Source: Neiella marina
Lineage (GTDB): Bacteria > Pseudomonadota > Gammaproteobacteria > Enterobacterales > Neiellaceae
Reading direction: 5' to 3'
Assembly (NCBI RefSeq): GCF_002165625.1
Contig: NZ_NGNS01000004.1
Span: 62,001 to 126,000 of the forward strand
DNA length: 64,000 nt
The position numbers were made by a program, and so were the translations under genes. The stretch's first letter is position 1; every line of letters starts with the position of its first letter. Below are positions 1 to 9,094 of the stretch, in pieces. A model generated the notes under the pieces. That model worked only from the letters and a program-made list of their open reading frames with translations, was not told the DNA's origin and made no database searches.

Positions 1-243
1 ACGATTCACTTCTACCACGGTCCCAGCAGCGGGCGCGGTGTAAACAACACCTGGCGATTTTTTGTCCTCAAACAGGACTTGAGCTTTCTTGACACGGTCC
101 CCCACACGCACGCGCATGGTCGGACGCATACCATGGTACTCTTCGCCGAGTATCGCTACTCGAGTGATCGCGGGACCTTCTTGGATCGCCTGAGCGGGAG
201 CCCCTGAAATGGGGATATCCAGTCCTTTCTTTATTGTGATCAT
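1..243 (-). CDS. nqrA: Na+-translocating NADH:quinone reductase subunit A (partial)
   Basis: Only the first 81 codons lie in the window; the gene runs off the left edge. The reading from the ATG at 241-243 begins [14 protein letters not shown] and continues with [17 protein letters not shown] and LFEDKK, which is the conserved N-terminus of NqrA. NqrA is the peripheral subunit of the six-subunit Na+-NQR complex that oxidises NADH, reduces ubiquinone and pumps Na+ at the inner membrane. The rest of nqrBCDEF would be expected beyond the edge. Its presence implies a sodium-based bioenergetic system, in line with the PomAB-type stator at 15.4-17.1 kb. Identification is firm; completeness cannot be judged. 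Confidence 0.95.
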   Translation of the reverse strand, partial: MITIKKGLDIPISGAPAQAIQEGPAITRVAILGEEYHGMRPTMRVRVGDRVKKAQVLFEDKKSPGVVYTAPAAGTVVEVNR

Positions 244-612
244 ATTCGTAAGTACTTGGTTAGTTATAAATTTGTTTTAAACCGAATTCGTCCATCTGCT
301 TATGTGAACGAAATTCTGCCCCCTTGAGATCTTAGCTCATTCTGGCTACGAGCTTGAGGGACCAGCGGAAATCTATCTGTCAAACAACAAGGTTCGAAAA
401 ATTTGGGCGCACTTTCCGGCGCGGCATTCTAGCATTAATCGCACGATCGATACCATGACTACAAACCATTAAATAGTAAGTTTAATCGGCAGACAAACCA
501 AAATGATTAATAATTAACCAGCAGAACAGCTGGTTCTGGAGAGAAACTATTTGATAGTAGCTTGTTGCTGCCTGAATTTGTTACGAACTTCTATTTTTAA
601 GAGCTAGGCAAC
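244..612. other. nqrA upstream intergenic region
   Basis: About 370 bases without a credible gene. It must hold the nqr promoter on the minus strand, but I could not pick a convincing -35/-10 pair. A 7-bp perfect hairpin, AACCAGC (516-522) and GCTGGTT (529-535) around a 6-base loop, lies inside. In many Vibrio and Shewanella genomes bolA sits directly upstream of nqrA; here a TRAP operon separates the two. Confidence 0.5.
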
Positions 613-638
613 AAAAAAGGCGCTAAAAGCGCCTTTTT
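613..638. terminator. Bidirectional intrinsic terminator
   Basis: AAAAAAGGCGCT, a short AAA loop and AGCGCCTTTTT form a GC-rich hairpin with A and T tracts on both sides. It lies 25 bases past the stop of the minus-strand dctP-like gene, so it most likely ends the TRAP operon; it would also work on the plus strand. Confidence 0.85.
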
Positions 639-663
639 CGATGAAATGTATAAACAGAAGACG

Positions 664-1752
664 CTATTTACCATCCCGCAAATTCAAATAAGCGCGCTCG
701 GTCAAGTCATGGTATTGCGCAACCCCCTGCTTAAAGTCCTTAAACGATTGATAGACCTTTTGCATCTGCGGATCCGCTGCGGCCTGCTCGGCTAATAATT
801 GCTCGCTGGCTTGTCGAAGCGCATTTAGCACTGGCGTTGGAAACCGTTTAATGGTGACCGTATCCATTGCTTGTATTTGTTCAAGTGCGGCAATATTTCG
901 ATAAGTGTATTCATCAATCATTTCTTGCGCAGCCGCTTTCGCTGCATTGCGCACAATCGCCTGCAGGTCGGTAGGCAATGCCGCCATGGCATCGTTGTTA
1001 ACGATGAATTCCATGGTCGAACCTGGTTCATGCCAACCTGGGTAGTAATAATATTTAGCCACTTCATGCAAGCCAAAGGCTAAATCATTGTATGGCCCCA
1101 CCCACTCGGTGGCATCAATCGCTCCAGTTTGCAGCGAGGTAAAAATCTCACCACCGGGCAACGACACTGGGACACCACCCAAACGGCTGAGTACTTCTCC
1201 ACCAAGGCCTGGTAGTCGCATCTTCAGGCCTTTAAGATCATCAATTGTATTGATTTCGGTATTGAACCAGCCGCCCATTTGGACACCGGTACTGCCACCG
1301 GCAAGTGGCTCCAGATTAAACGGTGCATACACTTCTCGCCACAACTCCATGCCCCCACCGTAGTGCAGCCAACTACTCATTTCTTGAGCCGTCATACCAA
1401 AAGGAACCGCGCAGAAAAATTGCGCGGCGGGCGCTTTGCCTTTCCAGTAGTACGCTCCGCTGTGGCCCATCTCAACGGTACCACTAGATACCGAATCAAA
1501 TACTTGCATTGCTGGCACTAGCTGGTTGGCGCCATAGACTTTTATTTGCAATCGCCCACCACTCATGGCGTTGACTTGCTCTGCAAAGCGTTCCGGAGAA
1601 GTTCCTAGTCCGGGGAAGTTCTTTGGCCAGGACGTCACTAGCTTCCATTTAAAGGTTTGCTGTGTCGCAGGTCCAGCCACTGAACTGGCGTTGTCTGCGC
1701 CGCAGGCACTAACAAGCAGCGACAACACTGCAGCAAAAATGGCAATTCTCAT
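664..1752 (-). CDS. TRAP transporter substrate-binding protein, TakP-like
   Basis: A 362-residue DctP-family periplasmic binding protein. The N-terminus has a lipoprotein signal ending LLVSAC (Cys17), then the family opening FKWKLVTSWPKNFPGLGTSPERFAE. The segment GHSGAYYWKGKAPAAQFF and LKGLKMRLPGLGGEV are typical of the TakP branch, which in Rhodobacter binds 2-oxo acids; the ligand here is inferred only at the level of organic carboxylates. It is the last gene of a dctQ-dctM-dctP-type operon (9 bases after dctM) and is followed by a strong terminator. Lipid anchoring is predicted from the lipobox, so it may be tethered to the inner or outer membrane rather than freely soluble. Confidence 0.9.
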   Translation of the reverse strand: MRIAIFAAVLSLLVSACGADNASSVAGPATQQTFKWKLVTSWPKNFPGLGTSPERFAEQVNAMSGGRLQIKVYGANQLVPAMQVFDSVSSGTVEMGHSGAYYWKGKAPAAQFFCAVPFGMTAQEMSSWLHYGGGMELWREVYAPFNLEPLAGGSTGVQMGGWFNTEINTIDDLKGLKMRLPGLGGEVLSRLGGVPVSLPGGEIFTSLQTGAIDATEWVGPYNDLAFGLHEVAKYYYYPGWHEPGSTMEFIVNNDAMAALPTDLQAIVRNAAKAAAQEMIDEYTYRNIAALEQIQAMDTVTIKRFPTPVLNALRQASEQLLAEQAAADPQMQKVYQSFKDFKQGVAQYHDLTERAYLNLRDGK

Positions 1753-1761
1753 GTTGTTTCC

Positions 1762-3135
1762 TTAACCGTAGATCTGAGATGGCAGCCAGGTCGCCAACGA
1801 GGGCCAAACAGCCATGGCAACCAACAATAGTAATTGAATGATGATAAATGGCGTCACGCCTTTATAAATATCAGATGTCGCAACCGAATCTGGCACCACG
1901 CCACGTAAGTAAAACAGTGCAAAGCCAAACGGCGGAGTTAAAAATGAGGTTTGCAGGTTCACCGCAATCATGATGCCGAGCCAGATAGGATCTAATCCCA
2001 TCATCAATAAAACCGGAGCAACAATGGGCACCACTACAAATGTGATTTCAATAAAATCAAGAATAAAGCCCAACAGGAAGATCAGAACCATGACCAACAA
2101 CGTGGCGCCAATCACGCCACCCGGTAATTGTCCGAGTGTATTTTTGACCATTTCTTCCCCGCCCAAGCCATAAAACACGGCGGAAAACAACGAAGCGCCA
2201 AATAAGATCAGAAACACCATGCTGGTCACCAACAAGGTTTCCATCGCGCATGCTTGCCATTTCGATAGCGTCATACTGCCGCGCCATATGGCCAACAAAG
2301 CGGCCCCAAAAGCCCCCACACCAGCTGCTTCTGTTGGCGTAGCTAAACCAGACAAAATGGACCCTAACACCACAACCATCAGCGCCAGAGGAGGCGCCAG
2401 TGCAAATGTGATATCAGCAACAGACATCCGCTTGGTGGTCACTAACTCCGAATTCGAGGAAGCCTCTGCCTGGCCTTTGCCCCGAATCAGGATGTAACCA
2501 AGATAAGCAATAACGAGCAGTAACCCAGGAACGATAGCGCCAGCAAACAAATCACCAACGGACACTGTCTTTGGAGAGAAATTTCCGAGATCGAGTTGCA
2601 CTTGCTGATAGGTCGAAGACAACACATCGCCGAGCAATACCAAAGCAATAGAAGGGGGGATGATCTGGCCCAAAGTGCCGGTGGCTGCGATGGTACCAGT
2701 GGCCAATTTCATATCATAGTGCTGCTTCCGCATACTCGGCAGCGCCAGCACTCCCAGCGTCACCACAGTTGCGCCGACTATTCCAGTGCTGGCCGCCAAC
2801 AGCATCCCTACCAGCACCACTGAAATGGCCATGCCGGCCCGAAAACGACCAAACACCGAAGCGAGAGCATCAAGCAATGACTCGGCAAGGCGAGATTTTT
2901 CCAGCAATACTCCCATCAAAACGAACAATGGCACAGCCATCAAAGTGGGGTTAACCATGATGCCATACAATCGATTGGGAAGTAGCATGACAAAGCTCAT
3001 ATCCATGACACCAAACCATGACCCCAATGTCGCAAAAATCAACGCGACGCCAGCCAACACAAAGGCAACAGGTAACCCGGTCATCAACACTGCGATAACG
3101 CAAAGAAATAGCGCAATAGGCCAAAGTTCAATCAT
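1762..3135 (-). CDS. TRAP transporter large permease, DctM family
   Basis: A 457-residue polytopic membrane protein with the hydrophobic pattern of DctM subunits (about twelve segments). Family signatures include MVNPTLMAVPLFVLMG near residues 60-75, GATVVTLGVLALPSM and IAATGTLGQIIPPSIALVLLGDV near 150-170, and LGFILDFIEITFVVVPIVAPVL in the C-terminal half. DctM is the Na+-coupled, elevator-type translocating subunit of TRAP transporters and works with the small DctQ subunit and the soluble or lipidated DctP. It overlaps dctQ by 4 bases (ATGA), so the two are translationally coupled. Length is close to the usual 425-460 residues. Confidence 0.92.
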   Translation of the reverse strand: MIELWPIALFLCVIAVLMTGLPVAFVLAGVALIFATLGSWFGVMDMSFVMLLPNRLYGIMVNPTLMAVPLFVLMGVLLEKSRLAESLLDALASVFGRFRAGMAISVVLVGMLLAASTGIVGATVVTLGVLALPSMRKQHYDMKLATGTIAATGTLGQIIPPSIALVLLGDVLSSTYQQVQLDLGNFSPKTVSVGDLFAGAIVPGLLLVIAYLGYILIRGKGQAEASSNSELVTTKRMSVADITFALAPPLALMVVVLGSILSGLATPTEAAGVGAFGAALLAIWRGSMTLSKWQACAMETLLVTSMVFLILFGASLFSAVFYGLGGEEMVKNTLGQLPGGVIGATLLVMVLIFLLGFILDFIEITFVVVPIVAPVLLMMGLDPIWLGIMIAVNLQTSFLTPPFGFALFYLRGVVPDSVATSDIYKGVTPFIIIQLLLLVAMAVWPSLATWLPSQIYG

Positions 3136-3641
3136 ACTTGAACTCCTGCGCTACGAATTTGTTGGATTGATTTGATGATTTCAGCGATGGTCTGCAGTGC
3201 CATTAACCCGCACAGCAACCAAAGATAGCTTTTCAAGACAAAGAAACCCGGCATGCCACCGGCTTCAGGTGAAGACTCCTGCATTTGCCATGACATGACG
3301 ATAAAAGGCTCACTGCTGACAGCAATAAAACCGATCACGGGTAGAATCAGAAAGAGTGCACCAAACAGGTTAACCCAAGCTTGAGTTGTGGCTTGAAAGT
3401 GACGATAAAACACATCGACTCGGACATGTTTATCGCGTTGTAGGGTGTATGCTGCGCCACCCATAAAAATAACCGCATGAACAAAAAGAGTACTATCTTG
3501 CAGTGCGATCCAACCGATATTGAAGCCGTATCGCAGAACGACAACGACAACCATTAGCAACATCAACAGCACACTGGCCCACGCCAATTTTTTAGCCAAG
3601 GCTTCAATGCCACGATCCAACACTGCCCGCAGAGCGTCCAT
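3132..3641 (-). CDS. TRAP transporter small permease, DctQ family
   Basis: A roughly 169-residue protein with four hydrophobic segments, typical of DctQ, the small membrane subunit that stabilises DctM. The motif ALQDSTLFVHAVIFMGGAAYTLQRDKHVRVDVFY in the middle is characteristic of the family. The start is ambiguous: an ATG at 3641 has GGTGA just upstream, while GTG codons at 3650 and 3653 would add three or four residues and use GGAG. I chose the ATG. The gene heads the TRAP operon and overlaps dctM by four bases. A small inverted repeat lies just upstream at 3669-3685. Confidence 0.88.
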   Translation of the reverse strand: MDALRAVLDRGIEALAKKLAWASVLLMLLMVVVVVLRYGFNIGWIALQDSTLFVHAVIFMGGAAYTLQRDKHVRVDVFYRHFQATTQAWVNLFGALFLILPVIGFIAVSSEPFIVMSWQMQESSPEAGGMPGFFVLKSYLWLLCGLMALQTIAEIIKSIQQIRSAGVQV

Positions 3642-3668
3642 TGCCGTCACCACTTCTCCACTACCCAG

Positions 3669-3685
3669 CCAAACCTAATGTTTGG
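3669..3685. promoter_or_regulatory. Inverted repeat upstream of the TRAP operon
   Basis: CCAAAC, five bases and GTTTGG form a perfect 6-bp dyad about 28 bases upstream of the dctQ start. It could be an operator for the TRAP operon or a hairpin in its leader. No regulator gene is adjacent. Confidence 0.35.
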
Positions 3686-3865
3686 TTATGAAAATGTTAA
3701 TTATTCGCGATGATACCCTAAAACAACACAAATTCTGCATTTTCATTCAAAGGTAATACCAATCCATTTAGACATTGACCCTCTCAACGCTAAGAAGAAG
3801 CAGTCAATCGAGAAAGCGGATTTATGGTGTAGGAATCTATATTATGTGACTATCTATGCAGTTTC

Positions 3866-4174
3866 TTACTTGCCACCACCTTGGCACTTAGGGCTAAGCG
3901 GCGCCTGTTGTTTTGCCGCCCATTCTTCGGGGGTGTATGTGTGCATGGCCAATGCATGCAAGCCCGCCTCGAACTCTTTTGCCAGTAACCCATTGATAGC
4001 GCGATGACGTTGCAATAGACGCATTCCGGCAAATTCTTCAGTAACGACAACGACTTTAAAATGTGTCTCGCTGTTGGCGGGCACATTGTGCTGATGGCTT
4101 TCGTTTTCCACAGTCAGGTGGCTTGGGTTGAATTGCTGGTGCAGAGCTGCTGTGATCCGTTGTTGCATCGACAT
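3866..4174 (-). CDS. bolA: BolA family protein
   Basis: A 102-residue protein matching BolA: IxxxLxxxFxPxHLxVENESHxHNVPANSETHFKVVVVTEEFAGMRLLQRHRAIN is the conserved core, with the HxHN and RH segments used in cluster binding by BolA/monothiol glutaredoxin complexes. BolA influences cell shape and stress responses and takes part in iron-sulfur handling. Start choice: an ATG at 4189 is possible, but the ATG at 4174 has GGAGG eight bases upstream, which overlaps the first candidate, so 4174 is preferred. The gene follows alkB on the same strand with about 47 bases between. In related genera bolA sits next to nqrA. Confidence 0.92.
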   Translation of the reverse strand: MSMQQRITAALHQQFNPSHLTVENESHQHNVPANSETHFKVVVVTEEFAGMRLLQRHRAINGLLAKEFEAGLHALAMHTYTPEEWAAKQQAPLSPKCQGGGK

Positions 4175-4221
4175 AAGTGAATCCTCCATGAAGGCAAATA
4201 GGGGGACAAGCTCGATTGAGA

Positions 4222-4848
4222 TTATCCAGCAAGATTTCGGAACGTGAGATTAAGCCGCGGTTCACTAATGCGCAATCTTTTTGGCAGTGCATGTTGCCAT
4301 TCATGCTGACAACGCCCAGCCATAACCAACAAGCTGCCGTCTGTCAGCGACACTCGAATACGTTGTTTCGATTGACGCTGGCGTAAATCAAAGTCTCTCG
4401 CGGCTCCGAGCGACAATGATGCGATGACTGGATTGGCTCCTAGTTCAGGCTCGTCGTCACTGTGCCATCCCATGTGATCACGACCATCTCGATAATAGTT
4501 TACCAATACTGAATCAAAACGAGCTTGTGCCCGTTCCATACACTGCTGCATCAGCGAATCCAACAGCGGTGGTAATGCTTGAGCTGGTAGCGTTTCGCCA
4601 CTGTAACGGTATGGTTTTGGCCCATACCACGCCTGCAAGCGGGGAATGGAGTGGCGTTTACCAAACACTTGTACCGTTCCAGTTTGCAATGTCACTTGTG
4701 CCAACAGCTGCTGCCAAAGATTTTCGCTGCCGCCAATAGCAAAATCTGGCCACCAGCCAAAACGGCTGTTACCAAAAGCTTGCCACCCCGTAACTAGGTG
4801 GTGAAATTGAAACCTTTCAGCATTCGTTGGCATATCAATTGTTGGCAT
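4222..4848 (-). CDS. alkB: Alpha-ketoglutarate-dependent dioxygenase, AlkB family
   Basis: A 208-residue Fe(II)/2-oxoglutarate dioxygenase. The iron triad is visible as H129-x-D131 in GWHSDDEP and H186 in WQHALPK; the 2-oxoglutarate-binding arginines are R198 and R204 in RLNLTFR. NYYRDGRDHMGWHSDDE and SLSLGAARDFDLR are family hallmarks. AlkB proteins oxidatively remove alkyl groups such as 1-methyladenine and 3-methylcytosine from nucleic acid. The length and the N-terminal substrate lid resemble the ALKBH2/3-like bacterial branch rather than E. coli AlkB. Start at 4848 is the first ATG but lacks a strong ribosome site; an ATG at 4833 is an alternative. Confidence 0.9.
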   Translation of the reverse strand: MPTIDMPTNAERFQFHHLVTGWQAFGNSRFGWWPDFAIGGSENLWQQLLAQVTLQTGTVQVFGKRHSIPRLQAWYGPKPYRYSGETLPAQALPPLLDSLMQQCMERAQARFDSVLVNYYRDGRDHMGWHSDDEPELGANPVIASLSLGAARDFDLRQRQSKQRIRVSLTDGSLLVMAGRCQHEWQHALPKRLRISEPRLNLTFRNLAG

Positions 4849-5048
4849 AGTAGCTTGGGTGAATCATTTTTATTAAATAGCCCATCGGCGATATTGCAAT
4901 ACTGACTGGTACGCCGTTTGTTTACGATGGGCTCATGGAACAACCAAACGCTGTGAGCGAAACCGCAGGTTACACTGGTCACTATTGGTGGCGGTATGAG
5001 TTGCGGTAAGATAGACCCGTTTAGCCCCTGACCGATGGAATGAACTAA

Positions 5049-5774
5049 GTGACGGAACCCCACAAAGGCCATATTTTGGTAGTCGATGATGACGCTGAAA
5101 TTCGCGATCTGCTGACGGCGATCTTGTGTCGTGCTGGTTATCAAATAAGCGGCGCTGAAGATGGCATTGAAATGTTTCAATGCTTTAACCAAAACGATGT
5201 CGATTTAATCATTTTGGATATTAATTTGCCCGGCGATGATGGCTTTACTCTGTGTCAGAAATTGCGCCAACAATCAGACGTGCCAGTGATCATGTTGACT
5301 GCAAGTTCCGATGATATGGACCAAGTAATTGGCTTAGAAATTGGCGCCGACGACTACATCGCCAAGCCGTTTAATCCCCGTCAGTTGCAAGCTCGGATCA
5401 AAGCATTGCTGCGCCGTGTGCAATTGAGTTCGGTGGACTTAAAGCCCGTTCGCTTCATAGAATTCAGCGAATGGCGCTTTGACACCCTCAATCGAACGAT
5501 TGAACACCCTGAATTCGGCCTCCAAGAATTGTCTGGAGCCGACTACAGCTTGTTGAAATTGTTCATCGACAACGTCAATCAAGTATTGGATCGCGACGCA
5601 ATTTCCGATGCTATTCGGGGCCGCGAAGCGTCCCCCCTCGATCGCAGTTTAGATGTTCAAGTCAGCCGCTTGAGACAACGACTACAGGATAATGGTAAGC
5701 ACCCAAAACTAATTAAAACGGTGCGCGGCCAAGGTTACGTATTTACAGCAGAGATCCAGCAAAGCCATGATTAA
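5049..5774 (+). CDS. Response regulator, OmpR/PhoB family
   Basis: A 241-residue two-domain regulator. The receiver domain (about 8-120) has the acidic pocket VVDDD, phosphoacceptor D57 in LIILDINLPGDDG, T84 and K106 in DYIAKPFNP. The winged-helix DNA-binding domain (about 140-235) ends with RLRQRLQDNGKHPKLIKTVRGQGYVF, typical of OmpR/PhoB proteins. It starts at a GTG at 5049; an ATG nine bases upstream is closed at once by a stop. It overlaps the downstream histidine kinase by 8 bases, so the pair is co-translated. Target genes are unknown; the neighbours alkB and rlmG give no clear clue to the signal. Confidence 0.92.
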   Translation: MTEPHKGHILVVDDDAEIRDLLTAILCRAGYQISGAEDGIEMFQCFNQNDVDLIILDINLPGDDGFTLCQKLRQQSDVPVIMLTASSDDMDQVIGLEIGADDYIAKPFNPRQLQARIKALLRRVQLSSVDLKPVRFIEFSEWRFDTLNRTIEHPEFGLQELSGADYSLLKLFIDNVNQVLDRDAISDAIRGREASPLDRSLDVQVSRLRQRLQDNGKHPKLIKTVRGQGYVFTAEIQQSHD

Positions 5775-7236
5775 GCAGCTTCAACGCTGGTCTCCCAAGT
5801 CGCTGCCGGCCCGAGTGGTGCTATTGGTGTTGTTCGCCGTGATCTGTTCACAGTTGCTCATCAGTACGCTGTGGTATGCCCAGCAACAACGGCAAGAAAA
5901 TGAAGGTCTGACAGCAGCCAGTCAGTGGATGGCTGAGCAAATTGCCATCACGATCAACAATTTTGCCAATATGCCACCGAGCGAACGGGAGCGAGTATTG
6001 AATGCTCTCACCAACACAGGTAACAGTCGCTTTTTCCTTATGCTCGGGGATCACTATGAGGCCATTCCTGCTGCCACTGAAACGCCCCAGCGAGCCATAG
6101 TCAAGCAAACTTTGGCGCAGTATTTCATCGAAGCACTGCACCCAGGTCGCCCTGCTCAAATCAGTATCAACAGTAATCAGCAACTGCAAACCCAAGACAG
6201 CAGTATTCATATGTCGGCACAAGCGTTTGCTTGGGCGAAGCGCAGCCTGTTGCTGCCAATTGAAAATGCCCCCATTATAACCGTCCAAGTACCGATGCCC
6301 GACCAGCAGTGGTTGCTGCTCGCTACGCTAATGCCCGAACCCTACATTCAGCTTGAACCATTGCAATTTGCAGTACCCCAGTGGGGCTTCATGTTGTTGA
6401 CGACTATCGTCTTGGTGGTGATTGTGATGATCACAACCCGACGTCTAATTCAACCATTGAACCAGTTAGCGCAAGCCGCCGACTTATTGGGTCGTGACAT
6501 CGATAGCCCGCCAATTTCAGAATCGGGTAGCACTGAAGTGACCATGGCAGCACGTGCTTTTAACGCCATGCAAAGCCGATTGCAGCGCTTCATTAAAGAT
6601 CGAGAAGATCTGTTCTCTGCCATCTCCCATGATCTGAAAACGCCCATTACTCGAATGCGGCTGCGGGCCGAATTGTTGGAAGATGATGAACATCGCGAGC
6701 GATTCATTGCCAATTTAGACGAATTAGATTTGATGGTTAAAGGCGCCTTGCAGTCGGTCAAAGACAGCGATATCCATGAAAACCCAGAGCCAGTGGATGT
6801 TGACCACCTGCTACAAACCATCAAGCTCGATTTAGCGAACGATGCATGGCGAGTAAAAATCAGCGGCCAAACCAAAGCACCTTTTGTTGGTAAGCCATTG
6901 GCTCTCAAGCGGGTACTATCCAACTTAACAGACAATGCCATCAAGTATGGTGACAGCGTTCATGTCATTGTTCGTGATCGTGAAGACAATCTTTATCTTT
7001 ACTTTCATGACCAAGGCCCTGGCGTTCCGACCCTCGACAGAGAGCGAGTCTTTGAGCCCTATGTGAGGTTGGATGCATCCGCCAATCGCGAGGGCGGTAG
7101 CGGCTTGGGCTTGGGTATCGTCCGTAACATTGTCCACGCTCATGGTGGCCAAATTGCCCTAAACAATCACCCCCATGGCGGCCTAGTGGTACGAGTTCTA
7201 CTGCCGCGCCAACAAGCCTTCAAAGAAAACAACTAA
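5767..7236 (+). CDS. Sensor histidine kinase, EnvZ-like
   Basis: A 489-residue membrane kinase. A first transmembrane segment at about 16-36 and a second at about 205-224 bracket a periplasmic sensor region of some 165 residues. A HAMP domain follows, then the phosphoacceptor H288 in SAISHDLKTPITRMRLRAELL. The ATPase domain has the N box NLTDNAIKYG, G1 DQGPGVP and G2 GGSGLGLGIV. H-box spelling and domain order resemble the EnvZ/RstB class. It should autophosphorylate and pass phosphate to the response regulator encoded immediately upstream. The periplasmic domain has no recognisable ligand motif, so the stimulus is unknown. Confidence 0.92.
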   Translation: MIKQLQRWSPKSLPARVVLLVLFAVICSQLLISTLWYAQQQRQENEGLTAASQWMAEQIAITINNFANMPPSERERVLNALTNTGNSRFFLMLGDHYEAIPAATETPQRAIVKQTLAQYFIEALHPGRPAQISINSNQQLQTQDSSIHMSAQAFAWAKRSLLLPIENAPIITVQVPMPDQQWLLLATLMPEPYIQLEPLQFAVPQWGFMLLTTIVLVVIVMITTRRLIQPLNQLAQAADLLGRDIDSPPISESGSTEVTMAARAFNAMQSRLQRFIKDREDLFSAISHDLKTPITRMRLRAELLEDDEHRERFIANLDELDLMVKGALQSVKDSDIHENPEPVDVDHLLQTIKLDLANDAWRVKISGQTKAPFVGKPLALKRVLSNLTDNAIKYGDSVHVIVRDREDNLYLYFHDQGPGVPTLDRERVFEPYVRLDASANREGGSGLGLGIVRNIVHAHGGQIALNNHPHGGLVVRVLLPRQQAFKENN

Positions 7237-7302
7237 TCGGGCTTGCGAAACCAAAGAGCGCTCCTAGAATAGATGCCAATTCCTACAGTTATAGCCGTAT
7301 AG

Positions 7303-8442
7303 ATGTACAGCCCTTTGAATCTAGCAACTCCGACACTGGAGCTTGCCCGTTTTCCTTTGGACAAACGAGAAACCTTACTACCCTTTGATGCAGCCGATGA
7401 ACTCATCATGGAATGGTGGCACCGTAACCCCAACAGCTGGCAAAACGTGTGGATCCTAAACGACAGTTTTGGCGCCCTTAGCTGCTTTTTCAACCAACAA
7501 AGCGCAGCGCACATCCAGCACATTTCGGACTCCTTTCTCGCCCAACAAGCATTGCTTAATAACCTCAAGCATAACCAGTTGGATGGCAGCCGCATTTCCC
7601 TGCTCGATTGTTTGCAGCCATGGCCGGCGACGCCGGAACAAGTCATCATCAAAGTGCCCAAAAACCTCACATTGCTGAAACACCAATTGGCTCGCATCAG
7701 CCGACTGCCAGTCGATACGCCTGTGATAATTGGTGCTCGACTGAAAGATCTTCCGGCAAAAGCGATCAAACTGTTGAAACAAGCTTTCGGCAATGTGGTG
7801 CCCGAACTTGCTAAACGCAAAGCTCGGATAATGCATGCCAAAGTGGCGGATATCACCATTGCTGAGCCTGCCCCAGCTGAATGGCAAATCGATAGTCATG
7901 ATCTGACTATCAGCAATCACGCCAACGTATTCTCTCGAGCTAGTCTTGATATCGGGGCCGACTTTTTACTCAAACATTTACCTCAGTTGGCAAATCCCAG
8001 CCGTATCGTTGATCTGGGTTGTGGTAACGGTGTGCTGGCGTTGGCGATGGCCAAACGGTCCCCTGAGCATGAATACATTTTGGTCGACGAATCTCACATG
8101 GCGATCGCGTCAGCAAAGGCCAACGCCGAAGCAAACTTTGCCAACATCGAGCAGATGAAGTTCAACTTTTTGTGCCAACACAGCCTGACCGGTTTTGCCG
8201 ATAACAGCATTGACTTTGTGATCTGCAACCCACCCTTTCATCAGCAGCAAGCGATTACCGATGAAATTGCTTGGCAAATGTTCAGTCAAGCTCACAAGGC
8301 ATTGCGCAGTGGCGGTAAATTACGCATAGTTGGCAACCGACATTTGGGTTACCACATCAAGTTAAAACGCATTTTTGGCGGTGTCAGTCGCATTGCTGCA
8401 AATGCCAAATTCGTCATTTTGGAGTCTGAAAAACGTGATTAG
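7303..8442 (+). CDS. rlmG: 23S rRNA (guanine-1835-N2)-methyltransferase RlmG
   Basis: A 379-residue protein built of a degenerate N-terminal methyltransferase-like half and a catalytic C-terminal half, as in RlmG/RsmC. SAM-binding motif I is RIVDLGCGNGVLALAMA near residue 227 and the N2-guanine methylase motif is VICNPPFHQQQ near residue 305. The ending GNRHLGYHIKLKRIFGGVSRIAANAKFVILES is the RlmG-type C-terminus. It methylates G1835 of 23S rRNA. The ribosome site before the ATG is weak. The last eight bases overlap the start of the downstream cyclophilin gene. Confidence 0.88.
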   Translation: MYSPLNLATPTLELARFPLDKRETLLPFDAADELIMEWWHRNPNSWQNVWILNDSFGALSCFFNQQSAAHIQHISDSFLAQQALLNNLKHNQLDGSRISLLDCLQPWPATPEQVIIKVPKNLTLLKHQLARISRLPVDTPVIIGARLKDLPAKAIKLLKQAFGNVVPELAKRKARIMHAKVADITIAEPAPAEWQIDSHDLTISNHANVFSRASLDIGADFLLKHLPQLANPSRIVDLGCGNGVLALAMAKRSPEHEYILVDESHMAIASAKANAEANFANIEQMKFNFLCQHSLTGFADNSIDFVICNPPFHQQQAITDEIAWQMFSQAHKALRSGGKLRIVGNRHLGYHIKLKRIFGGVSRIAANAKFVILESEKRD

Positions 8443-9067
8443 TCTCGCGACCAAATATTTTCGCCTAGCCGCCGTATGCTGCTTGTTTTTGTTATCGACC
8501 ACGGCCCAAGCCAAAGATGCAGACGTCGATGCCAAACTACTGCAACCCGATAATTTGTTTCCAGTGGTGAAAATGGAAACCAATATGGGCGTGATTATGG
8601 TCGAACTGGATCGGCCCAAAGCGCCAGTTACTGTTGATAATTTTCTTAAGTACGTGGTAACTGGAGCCTATGACAATACCGCTTTTCATCGCATCATCGA
8701 GGGTTTTGTAGTCCAAGGCGGCGGTATGGATGAAAAATACAATTCATTGGATGATACCTTTGGCTCCATTACTAACGAAGCAGGTAATGGCTTGTTGAAC
8801 GACCAGTATTCCATCGCCATGGCTCGACAGTCTCATCCTCACAGTGCTGGTCGCCAGTTCTATTTTAATGTCGATGACAATAAGAGCTTAGATCCTGGCC
8901 CTCGCAGTTGGGGCTACACAGTTTTCGGCCGCATTGTTGAAGGTGAAGATGTGATCGATAAGATGTCAGAGGTACCGACTGAGTTTAACGCTGACCTGTC
9001 GCTGCAAGACGTTCCTGTGAACACCGTCATATTAAGAAAAGCAACTTTACTTCCGCCTGACGCATAA
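8435..9067 (+). CDS. ppiA: Periplasmic peptidyl-prolyl cis-trans isomerase, cyclophilin type
   Basis: A 210-residue cyclophilin of the PpiA type. I chose the GTG at 8435, which has GGAG ten bases upstream at 8421-8424 and yields a clean signal peptide ending AQA before KDAD; the upstream in-frame ATG at 8375 lies deep in rlmG. The cyclophilin core is ETNMGVIMVELDRPKAPVTVDNFLKYV, TAFHRIIEGFVVQGGG and SAGRQFYFNVDDN. It accelerates proline isomerisation of exported proteins in the periplasm. It overlaps rlmG by 8 bases and probably shares its transcript. Confidence 0.9.
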   Translation: MISLATKYFRLAAVCCLFLLSTTAQAKDADVDAKLLQPDNLFPVVKMETNMGVIMVELDRPKAPVTVDNFLKYVVTGAYDNTAFHRIIEGFVVQGGGMDEKYNSLDDTFGSITNEAGNGLLNDQYSIAMARQSHPHSAGRQFYFNVDDNKSLDPGPRSWGYTVFGRIVEGEDVIDKMSEVPTEFNADLSLQDVPVNTVILRKATLLPPDA

Positions 9068-9094
9068 CGAAGAAATTCTTCTATACTCGAAGAT

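Noticed and set aside
3751-3850. Possible fragment of a dispersed repeat upstream of the TRAP operon (GGTAATACC start)
   Set aside because: It reminded me of intergenic repeats of Alteromonadales, but no inverted ends or second copy are visible in the window.
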